Assembly: GCA_018399395.1 (NCBI GenBank)
Contig: JAGYOI010000024.1
Location: 1-11,370, forward strand
Length of the DNA: 11,370 bases
Direction: 5' to 3'
Origin: Prolixibacteraceae bacterium
Lineage (GTDB): Bacteria > Bacteroidota > Bacteroidia > Bacteroidales > Prolixibacteraceae
In this document: positions 1 to 6,950 of the stretch, piece by piece
Numbering within the stretch: position 1 is the first letter of the stretch
How the letters are laid out: every line of letters begins with the position of its first letter
Translations under genes and position numbers: made by a program
Notes under the pieces: generated by a model
The model's input: only the letters and a program-made list of their open reading frames with translations
Database searches by the model: none
Told to the model about the DNA's origin: nothing

Positions 1-1
1 T

Positions 2-229
2 AACACTGCTCGTAGCTATATTAGTTTATATGATGAACAGTTTATTGGTGGTGCATGGAGCAAATCACCCTATGAATCATTATATGAGTACAATGAAAAT
101 GGGCTTCTGTCGAAAATAACAAAAATTGCCCATGATTCTGAAGCATATACTTTTTTCGAATACGAAGAGGCTCCGGGTAATCATCGAGACTTTGATTTTC
201 CTGAAAATAGCTTCTTTTGGAATTATTAA
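2..229 (+). CDS. C-terminal fragment of a protein with a YD-like motif (5' end outside window)
   Basis: An open frame runs from the left edge (first full codon at base 2) to a TAA at 227-229, giving the last 75 residues of a protein whose start lies outside the window. The fragment contains LYEYNENGLLSKI, the pattern Y-x-Y-(D/N)-x-x-G-L-(L/I) seen in YD/RHS-like repeats and in Bacteroidota lipoproteins built from such repeats. It then has a second beta-strand-like segment (YTFFEYEE) and ends in an aromatic tail, SFFWNY. It lies 22 bases before the next gene on the same strand and could be co-transcribed with it. No catalytic motif is visible. The family assignment is inference from one repeat-like motif; the fragment being coding is supported by the open frame and its coherent composition. 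Confidence 0.6.
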   Translation, partial: NTARSYISLYDEQFIGGAWSKSPYESLYEYNENGLLSKITKIAHDSEAYTFFEYEEAPGNHRDFDFPENSFFWNY

Positions 230-251
230 TCAAAAATATTCATTATAAAAT

Positions 252-1703
252 ATGATAGGTATGAAACATCTAAAAATGATTTTAATATTGTCGGTTGTAG
301 CAATATTTTTGAATAGCTGCATAAACGATGATGAGTGGAACCCCAATGAAATAACAGTAGTAACACTAAATAACGATAATCCTTTCTATCATTTTTCCAA
401 AGGTTTGTTTCTTAAAGAAAATATGCCAAATGATATTGATGAATATGGAATAATTAACGAGCCATGGTGTACTGATTTACCTGCTTTGTGTGGGAATTTT
501 GAAGTTACTGATAAAACTGAATTTGCTGATTTTGATGTTATCCCGGCTGGAGATTATGAATCGACATGCGAAGAGGTACCGCTAAACAAGGTGCTGGTGT
601 TTAAACTGGGCGACAATTCGTTTGCACTTGTTAAAGTTATTAATGATATATATAACGCAACAAGCACCGGATGTGAACATGTTATTAACCTGCATATTAA
701 TTATCCTGCACTGGAAGGTCTTGACTCTGAGGAACCTGGGGCGAGTGGTATTTCGGAGGGTGTATGGAGCTTTGCAACAGAAACAACAGGGCAAGTTGTT
801 CTCGGGCTTTCATCTTTTAATAAATCCGGATCAGGGGTTTATGTGGCCGGCTACGTGCCAGGCACTTCATTTTCCGGGCACGTTGGAGAGGTGCGCTATG
901 AATCAAATTCTTATCTGCGAGAAATTAGTACTCCAGGATATTTTAATCCACTTGATGTTGTGTGTCGCAATGACTTTCAAATAAATGTTTGTGGCAATAT
1001 GGGTGAGTTTGCCCGATACGAAGATTTAAGCAACAAGTGGGAATACGATGTGCAAATCAGCGAAAATTATTTCAGACCGGAGTCTATGAGTTTTCCTACC
1101 GACAACTATGGATATGTAGCATCTGAGAACGAGGTTTTTAAAACTGTTGACGGGGGACGTAACTGGCAAAAATGCTTTGACTGGGAGCGGGGCGGTAAAA
1201 TATTTTTCACTTCGCAATCGGTTGGATATCTTCTTAAAAAAATTGGAACCGATGAAGGGCGTTTATACAAAACCACAAACTCGGGAACCGACTTTACGCC
1301 TTATACATTTCCTTTGCATTGGTATGGGCAGCCATCTGTGACCAATGTTTATAGTTTATTCTTTTTGGATGAAAATAGAGGCTGGATTTGTGCTGATTAT
1401 GGACAAATAATTGCGACCACCAATGGCGGAAAAGACTGGCAGATTATTCGACATGGAGGCGAAACAGAACCGCACTTATTTGACATCGAATTTACAAATG
1501 AAAACGAAGGCTGGGCATGCGGAAGTACAGGTACTTTACTGCGAACCACCGATGGTGGTACAACCTGGAATAATGTTGATGTTGGTGAAACAGCTGATTT
1601 TATAGCGATAGAGTTTAATTCCCCTTATTACGGTTGGGTCGCTACAAGTGGGAAGGTGTATTATTACCAGGATCGTGCCCGTTATATTCAATATTTTCGA
1701 TAA
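252..1703 (+). CDS. Probable surface lipoprotein with C-terminal YCF48/Asp-box beta-propeller
   Basis: The 483-residue protein starts with a lipoprotein signal peptide: a short basic region, a hydrophobic core, and lipobox L-N-S-C with Cys23 as the lipidation site. The residues after Cys23 (I-N-D-D-E) are acidic, as in Bacteroidota lipoprotein export signals, so outer-surface display is likely but inferred. Residues about 25-200 match nothing I recognise and contain several Cys that could form disulfides. The C-terminal half carries Asp-box-like turns: D300-GGRNW, N343-SGTDF, N391-GGKDW and D434-GGTTW. Each follows a strand such as GWACGSTGTLLRTT, typical of YCF48/BNR propeller blades. Degenerate copies sit near D258 and D474. 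Such propellers usually bind proteins or act as scaffolds; no enzyme activity is indicated. ATG at 261 (Met4) is an equally plausible start and gives a more usual signal peptide. The gene lies 30 bases upstream of the C10 peptidase gene. Confidence 0.82.
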   Translation: MIGMKHLKMILILSVVAIFLNSCINDDEWNPNEITVVTLNNDNPFYHFSKGLFLKENMPNDIDEYGIINEPWCTDLPALCGNFEVTDKTEFADFDVIPAGDYESTCEEVPLNKVLVFKLGDNSFALVKVINDIYNATSTGCEHVINLHINYPALEGLDSEEPGASGISEGVWSFATETTGQVVLGLSSFNKSGSGVYVAGYVPGTSFSGHVGEVRYESNSYLREISTPGYFNPLDVVCRNDFQINVCGNMGEFARYEDLSNKWEYDVQISENYFRPESMSFPTDNYGYVASENEVFKTVDGGRNWQKCFDWERGGKIFFTSQSVGYLLKKIGTDEGRLYKTTNSGTDFTPYTFPLHWYGQPSVTNVYSLFFLDENRGWICADYGQIIATTNGGKDWQIIRHGGETEPHLFDIEFTNENEGWACGSTGTLLRTTDGGTTWNNVDVGETADFIAIEFNSPYYGWVATSGKVYYYQDRARYIQYFR

Positions 1704-1733
1704 ATTGTATGTTCTCTTTTAAATGAAATCGTT

Positions 1734-4349
1734 ATGAAATGGTTTTTGTTATCGGGGTTTTTATTGTTTGCCATATGGCAGGTTCGGGCTGAAGGTGTTA
1801 CGCCAGAACGCGCACAAAAAGTAGCTGCTTCTTTTCTTACGATACAGTCGGGTAGTTTAAAAAGTGTATCGGCCGATGAGTTGGTCCGGGTTCAGCTTAA
1901 CACTCCGGCTCATTTCCGTTTTCATACGTTGAAAAGTGCTGCTGCGCCTTGTGATAACCTGGTTTATTTGTTTAAAAAAGGAAACGAAGGGTTTGTATTG
2001 ATTGCGGGCGACGATTTAGCTAAGCCTGTATTGGGCTATTCGCTTTCATCAGTTATTGATGAAACTAATCTGCCTGTTAATTTTCTGAAATGGGTCGATG
2101 AATATAAAAATCAGATACGTTATTTGCGCGAACACCACCAGTTAAAAAGTACGCTTGTAAGCGATAGCTGGGAGATGCTTGAAAAGGGTATTCCATTAAA
2201 AAATACTTCATCTGCAGCAGTTTCTCCACTCTTGCAAACAAAGTGGGGCCAGTCGCCTTATTACAACGAGTATTGCCCGCAAACATCGTTTCACAGCGAT
2301 AAGGCGGTTACAGGATGCGTGGCAACAGCTATGGCTCAGATTATGAAATATCACAATTATCCTACACAGGGACAGGGTATCTTCTCATATTACCACACCA
2401 ATAATACAGTTACTTATGGAAATTTATCGGCAAATTTTGGTGCTACAACTTATAGTTGGGCGAATATGCCCAATGAATTAAGCGCATACTCAAACAGTGA
2501 ACAAGTTGATGCTGTTGCAACTTTAATGCTGCATTGTGGTATCAGCGTGGCAATGGATTATAGTCCTTCGGTAAGTGGTGCCTGGGTTACTGAAGAAAAA
2601 TCGGTAAACGGAACCAGTTCCGAAACGGCCTTGAAAGAATACTTTGGATACGATGAATCATCTGTAAGGGGCGTGCAGCGCGAAAATCTAACCGATAATG
2701 AGTGGATTTCTCTAATTAAAAATGAACTTCTGGCCAGCAGGCCAGTATTGTTTGCCGGGTTGGGCGATGGTGGCGGGCATGCTTTTGTGACCGATGGATT
2801 TGATGGTAACGATTTTTTGCATATAAACTGGGGATGGGGAGGACTTGCCGACGGGTATTATTCAACTGATGCATTAAACCCCTATGACCTTGGAACTGGT
2901 GCCGGAGGTGGAAGTTACAATTGGTATCAACGCGTGGTGGTGGGCATTAAGCCTCCTGCTGTTTCAGCCGACAACGAATTGTATCTTTATTCTGATATTT
3001 CAGTACCCGAAATTTATCAGTTTGCCGAATTTCGAATTGATTTAAGGGTTTACAACCTTGGATCTTCTTTTTACGGAGATTTAGGTGCTGTATTGTTTGA
3101 TATGAATGGCGATTTTGTGGAGTTTATTGAAACCTTTTCACTAATCAACTCCCCGTTAGAGAATAGAAAACTTTATGATGTGTGGTTCGATAGCGAAGGC
3201 TTATCTGTTTATCCGGGTACATACTACATCGGAATTTATTATCGTGAGACCGACAATAATTGGGTGGCTTTACCCGAAATACCTGATGGTGGTGTGTCTA
3301 ATTTTATTGAAGTTGAAATTCTTTCGCCCTTTAACGATTCTGAAATAAAATTGTACGATTCGATTTACGTGCAACCCCGAAATCTGGTTACCGGGCAGGC
3401 TGTTTCGATAACAACCGCCATTGGCAATTTTGGTTATTCTGATTATAGTGGGGAGTTTGGTGCCGGTTTATTTACCCGCCAGGGTGAAGTTGTTCAGTCT
3501 CTTGAGGTTATCGATGACGAAGTACTTTTAGCCAGAAATTGGTACGAGATGACCTTTTTTAACGAAAAAATTGAGGCTGAGCCAGGTAGTTACGTTTTGG
3601 GGCTTGTGCATTTTCCAAATACCGGGGCTGATCAGTATGTTGTTGCCCCCGGTGAATATTTAAACCCAATACAGGTTAACGTAATCGAACCACTATTGAA
3701 ACCAGATAGTTTTGAAGATAATGACCTGGTTGTTTCGCCTTTTTATTTTAATGTAAATTTCTCTAATGATTATTGCGGATTTTATACCGAAGGAACAAAT
3801 TTTCATTCCGAAGTAGATGAGGACTACTATGCGATTGAACTGCCGGCAGGCTATAACTATAATATTGAAGCAAGAATACACGATAGTTATCGTTCTGAAT
3901 TGGGTGAATTTACATGCGATGCCATTTGGGCATACTCCGACAATGGCGAGTGGACTGATTTATTGGATGATGTGATGGATGAACCTTATGTGCTTTATGG
4001 TGGTGGAACAGTGTATTTTGGTGTAATCCCCTATTTCGAAGGACAAACCGGAACCTATTCGTTATCAATTGAAATTGTTCGGGAGAAAAGCACTTCGGCT
4101 ACAGGAGCAATGCTGGCAAAAGGATTAAAAGTATTTCCCAACCCGGTTATTAATTATCTAATGATAGAGAATGAAGAAAAAATCGATAAGTATTCAATAT
4201 TTGATGTTATGGGCCGTGAAATTAAATCATTAAATGTTGGGGTATGTAAATTTAATATCGATGTTTCATCTTTGCCCGGCGGAATATATAGTTTATTGCT
4301 CCATTCTGGTTCAACTACTCGTCAGCAAAAAATTGTTGTGGTTAAATAA
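1734..4349 (+). CDS. C10 family (streptopain/SpeB-like) cysteine peptidase with T9SS sorting domain
   Basis: The 871-residue protein is a secreted papain-fold endopeptidase precursor. A signal peptide (residues 1-19, cleavage likely after V-R-A) is followed by an inhibitory Spi/I69-type propeptide (about 20-163, including VYLFKKGNEGFVLIAGDD). The catalytic domain (about 164-405) has the family motifs LLQTKWGQ, TGCVATAMAQ with nucleophile Cys195, GGHAFV with catalytic His349, and NWGWGG (N365, W366, W368). Next come two tandem homologous beta-sandwich-like repeats (413-532 and 535-653). A pre-peptidase C-terminal (PPC)-like domain follows (from about 658, opening DSFEDND). Last is a T9SS type A sorting domain (about 797-871: VFPNPV, YSIFDVMGR, SLPGGIYSLLL). 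SpeB is about 400 residues, so the extra length is all C-terminal. Known relatives include P. gingivalis PrtT, P. intermedia interpain A and the B. fragilis Bfp proteases. All catalytic residues are present, so it should be active after propeptide removal. The substrate is unknown. Confidence 0.93.
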   Translation: MKWFLLSGFLLFAIWQVRAEGVTPERAQKVAASFLTIQSGSLKSVSADELVRVQLNTPAHFRFHTLKSAAAPCDNLVYLFKKGNEGFVLIAGDDLAKPVLGYSLSSVIDETNLPVNFLKWVDEYKNQIRYLREHHQLKSTLVSDSWEMLEKGIPLKNTSSAAVSPLLQTKWGQSPYYNEYCPQTSFHSDKAVTGCVATAMAQIMKYHNYPTQGQGIFSYYHTNNTVTYGNLSANFGATTYSWANMPNELSAYSNSEQVDAVATLMLHCGISVAMDYSPSVSGAWVTEEKSVNGTSSETALKEYFGYDESSVRGVQRENLTDNEWISLIKNELLASRPVLFAGLGDGGGHAFVTDGFDGNDFLHINWGWGGLADGYYSTDALNPYDLGTGAGGGSYNWYQRVVVGIKPPAVSADNELYLYSDISVPEIYQFAEFRIDLRVYNLGSSFYGDLGAVLFDMNGDFVEFIETFSLINSPLENRKLYDVWFDSEGLSVYPGTYYIGIYYRETDNNWVALPEIPDGGVSNFIEVEILSPFNDSEIKLYDSIYVQPRNLVTGQAVSITTAIGNFGYSDYSGEFGAGLFTRQGEVVQSLEVIDDEVLLARNWYEMTFFNEKIEAEPGSYVLGLVHFPNTGADQYVVAPGEYLNPIQVNVIEPLLKPDSFEDNDLVVSPFYFNVNFSNDYCGFYTEGTNFHSEVDEDYYAIELPAGYNYNIEARIHDSYRSELGEFTCDAIWAYSDNGEWTDLLDDVMDEPYVLYGGGTVYFGVIPYFEGQTGTYSLSIEIVREKSTSATGAMLAKGLKVFPNPVINYLMIENEEKIDKYSIFDVMGREIKSLNVGVCKFNIDVSSLPGGIYSLLLHSGSTTRQQKIVVVK
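2970..3692 (+). repeat. Tandem ~120-residue domain duplication inside the C10 peptidase gene
   Basis: Residues 413-532 and 535-653 of the peptidase align by eye over their full length. Both begin with an acidic (E)-L/I-x-L-Y strand, then share a N-x-G-x-S-x-Y-x-G-x-x-G-A/G-x-L-F block (NLGSSFYGDLGAVLF versus NFGYSDYSGEFGAGLF). Both continue with G-(D/E)-x-V, an R-x-x-Y segment, P-G-(T/S)-Y-x-(I/L)-G, and close with N-x-I-x-V-x-x-x-x-P. The repeat is visible at protein level only; the DNA has diverged, so it is an old duplication. These look like all-beta immunoglobulin-like or CARDB-like accessory modules. That fold is inference. Confidence 0.75.
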
Positions 4350-4412
4350 ACTCAAATTCAATTCCCCGCGGTTTTATCATGCTCAATGTTTCTATTTAAA
4401 GAATTTACTGTT

Positions 4413-4419
4413 TATTTTG
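4413..4419 (+). promoter_or_regulatory. Possible degenerate -7 promoter element for mutS2
   Basis: The 94-base gap before mutS2 contains TATTTTGCAG. This resembles the Bacteroidota -7 element TAnnTTTG but is one base short between TA and TTTG. It would place transcription start about 15-20 bases before the mutS2 ATG. No TTG-type -33 element is seen at the expected distance, so this is a weak call. Confidence 0.22.
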
Positions 4420-4443
4420 CAGTGATTTTACTAAAAATAGAAC

Positions 4444-6948
4444 ATGCAGCATATTTATCCGGCAAATTTTGAGCAAAAAATTGGTTTCGAGCGTATAAGA
4501 CAAATTCTTTCGAATTTCTGCCTTAGCGAAATGGGGCGCGAGAATGTTGCCCGAATTTCGTTTATGAATGATTTTTCAAAAATTGTTTACCATACTACAC
4601 TGGTTGATGAGTTCCTGACCATCCTGGTTGAATACGACAATTTCCCAACCGGGCATTATTACGATATGCGGGGGGTACTGAATAAAATTCGTGTTCAGGG
4701 AACATTTATCGAACCGGATGAGTTGTTCGACCTTCGACGTTCGCTCGATACCATTCGGGGTATAATCTACTTTTTTAAAGGTGAAAAAGGTGAAAGGTTT
4801 CCCAACCTGAAAGAGCTGACAACTGATATTGAGGTTTTTCAAAATACGGTAAAAGCGATTGATGCAATCCTCGATAAACAGGGGAAGATAAAAGATAATG
4901 CTTCGCCCGAATTGCGCGAGATACGAAGTAATATTTTCTCATTGCAAAGCAGTATCAGTAAACGCATGCAGCAAATAATCAGGCAACTGCAGGCAGAGGG
5001 GATTGTTGACGAAGATGCTGCCGTTGCCATGCGCGAAGGCCGGCCCGTTGTTCCGGTAGCATCTGCTAATAAAAAGAAAATTTCGGGTATTGTGCACGAC
5101 GAATCGGCCAGTGGCAAAACAGCTTTTATTGAGCCCGGTGCTATTGTTGAAATGAACAACCGCCTGAGGGAGCTCCATAATGCCGAACGGCGCGAAATCA
5201 TAAAAATACTCACAACTTTTGCTGATAACCTGCGTCCTGATATTGAGGAAATTGCTGTTTCGTATGTTTTCCTGGGGCGCATCGATTTTATACGTGCAAA
5301 AGCTAAGCTGGCCCGGCAGTTTGAATGTGTGAAGCCCGATTTGCGCGATGAACCCTTTTTCGACTGGCACCATGCCCGTCACCCGCTGTTGGTTGAGGCA
5401 TTAGCTAAAGAAAATAAAGAAATGGTTCCGCTGAAAATACGCATGGACGAACCCAACCGCATTTTGCTTATTTCGGGGCCAAACGCAGGCGGTAAATCGG
5501 TATGCCTTAAAACAGTGGGGATTATTCAATATATGTTGCAGTGTGGCTTGTTAATCCCGCTTGCCGAAGGTTCGCGCGTTGGAATTTTTAAGTCGATTTT
5601 TATCGATATTGGCGATGAACAATCCATCGAAAACGACCTGAGCACCTACTCTTCGCATCTGATGCACATGAAATTTTTCACCCAGAATTGCAACAAAAAT
5701 TCGCTGGTGCTGATTGATGAATTTGGGACCGGGACCGAACCGATGCTGGGAGGTGCCATTGCCGAGGCGGTGCTCAACCGTTTGAATAAGCTCGAAACCT
5801 ACGGGATTATTACTACCCATTATACCAACCTTAAACATTTTGGGTCGGCCAACAAAGGCATTGTGAATGGTGCTATGCTTTACAATACCAAAGAAATGCG
5901 GCCACTATTCGAACTTCAAATCGGAAAACCCGGCAGTTCATTTGCCTTCGAAATAGCCCGCAGTATTGGCCTTCAGGAAGATATTCTGAAGGAAGCAACT
6001 GATAAATTGGGTAAAGAGCATGTTGATTACGACAAAAACCTGCGCGAAATTGTACGCGACAAACATTACTGGGAAAGCAAACGGCACCGCATACGGAAGG
6101 TTGAGAAATCGCTCGATTCGTTAAGCGATGAGTATCAAAATGAACTCGACAATACACGCCAAATGCGTAAGGAGATTATTGCACAGGCGAAAAAAGAAGC
6201 AAAAAAAATTCTCGAAGATGCCAATCGTACCATCGAAAATACCATACGCGAAATACGCGAAAGTCAGGCTGAGAAGGAGCGGACTAAAGAGATCCGTAAG
6301 AACCTGACAACTGAAAAGGACAAGATTGAAAAAATAGATCCGGAGAAGGAAAAGAAGATTGCCAAAAAAATGGAGCAACTTCAGCGTAGGCAAAAGAAAA
6401 AGGGCAAAAAGAAAAAAGAGAATACAGGGGCTGTGCAACAGCAACCTGCCACTAAACCACCCAAACCGCAATTTAACCCTGGTGATAAAGTAAGGTTGAA
6501 AGATACCGGCAGTGTGGGCGAGATTATCGATATTGATAAAAGCAAAGTTGTGGTGGCCCTTGGCAACCTTGTTTCTACCATTTCAATTGATAAAATAGAG
6601 CCCGTAAGCAATAATGATGTTAAGCGACAGAAACAGGAAGACCGCATGCAGCCAAAAAGCGACAACCTGCAACGCACAAACAATATTTTGGGTAAGAAAA
6701 TGGAATTTAAGCCCGATATCGATGTGCGTGGACAGCGGGCTGAAGAGGCGTTATCGAACATTCAGTCCTTTATTGACGAGGCAATTATGGTTGGTGCGTC
6801 TAAAGTGCGTATCCTGCATGGTAAAGGTTACGGCATACTGAAAGAAGTGATCCGGAATTACCTGAAATCGGAACCTGCCGTGAAATCAGTCAAAGATGAG
6901 CATGTACAATTCGGGGGCTCCGGTATAACAATTGTTGAATTGGATTAG
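4444..6948 (+). CDS. mutS2: MutS2 family ATPase with Smr domain (recombination suppression / ribosome rescue)
   Basis: The 834-residue protein has full MutS2 architecture. The N-terminal core/lever region opens with the family signature YPANFEQKIGFERIRQIL. The ABC-type ATPase follows: Walker A GPNAGGKS (345-352), STYSSH loop (400-405), Walker B LVLIDE with D425 and E426, and switch His459 in TTHYTN. A long charged coiled coil and a very Lys-rich linker (about 600-670) come next, then a KOW-like module (about 678-725, NPGDKVRLKDTG). The C-terminal Smr domain has D760-V-R-G763 and H792-GKGYG797. Unlike MutS it lacks the mismatch-recognition domain. In B. subtilis MutS2 acts on collided ribosomes, and in H. 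pylori it limits recombination; which role applies here is unknown. An in-frame TAG two codons upstream makes ATG 4444 the earliest start. The stop is 2 bases before the next gene's ATG. Confidence 0.96.
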   Translation: MQHIYPANFEQKIGFERIRQILSNFCLSEMGRENVARISFMNDFSKIVYHTTLVDEFLTILVEYDNFPTGHYYDMRGVLNKIRVQGTFIEPDELFDLRRSLDTIRGIIYFFKGEKGERFPNLKELTTDIEVFQNTVKAIDAILDKQGKIKDNASPELREIRSNIFSLQSSISKRMQQIIRQLQAEGIVDEDAAVAMREGRPVVPVASANKKKISGIVHDESASGKTAFIEPGAIVEMNNRLRELHNAERREIIKILTTFADNLRPDIEEIAVSYVFLGRIDFIRAKAKLARQFECVKPDLRDEPFFDWHHARHPLLVEALAKENKEMVPLKIRMDEPNRILLISGPNAGGKSVCLKTVGIIQYMLQCGLLIPLAEGSRVGIFKSIFIDIGDEQSIENDLSTYSSHLMHMKFFTQNCNKNSLVLIDEFGTGTEPMLGGAIAEAVLNRLNKLETYGIITTHYTNLKHFGSANKGIVNGAMLYNTKEMRPLFELQIGKPGSSFAFEIARSIGLQEDILKEATDKLGKEHVDYDKNLREIVRDKHYWESKRHRIRKVEKSLDSLSDEYQNELDNTRQMRKEIIAQAKKEAKKILEDANRTIENTIREIRESQAEKERTKEIRKNLTTEKDKIEKIDPEKEKKIAKKMEQLQRRQKKKGKKKKENTGAVQQQPATKPPKPQFNPGDKVRLKDTGSVGEIIDIDKSKVVVALGNLVSTISIDKIEPVSNNDVKRQKQEDRMQPKSDNLQRTNNILGKKMEFKPDIDVRGQRAEEALSNIQSFIDEAIMVGASKVRILHGKGYGILKEVIRNYLKSEPAVKSVKDEHVQFGGSGITIVELD

Positions 6949-6950
6949 TT

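Noticed and set aside
4366..4375. CCGCGG palindrome followed by TTTT just after the C10 peptidase gene.
   Set aside because: A 6-base palindrome has no loop, so it cannot form a terminator hairpin.
4839..5382. Two overlapping minus-strand open frames of 147 codons each opposite mutS2.
   Set aside because: They lie entirely inside a gene with unmistakable MutS2 motifs, have no recognisable domains and no independent start context; they are antisense shadows.
6201..6370. Runs of 8 A (6201-6208) and 7 A (6364-6370) in mutS2 as possible programmed slippage sites.
   Set aside because: They encode Lys-rich coiled-coil and linker residues in an intact frame, and an AT-rich genome is expected to have such runs; no alternative-frame product is evident.
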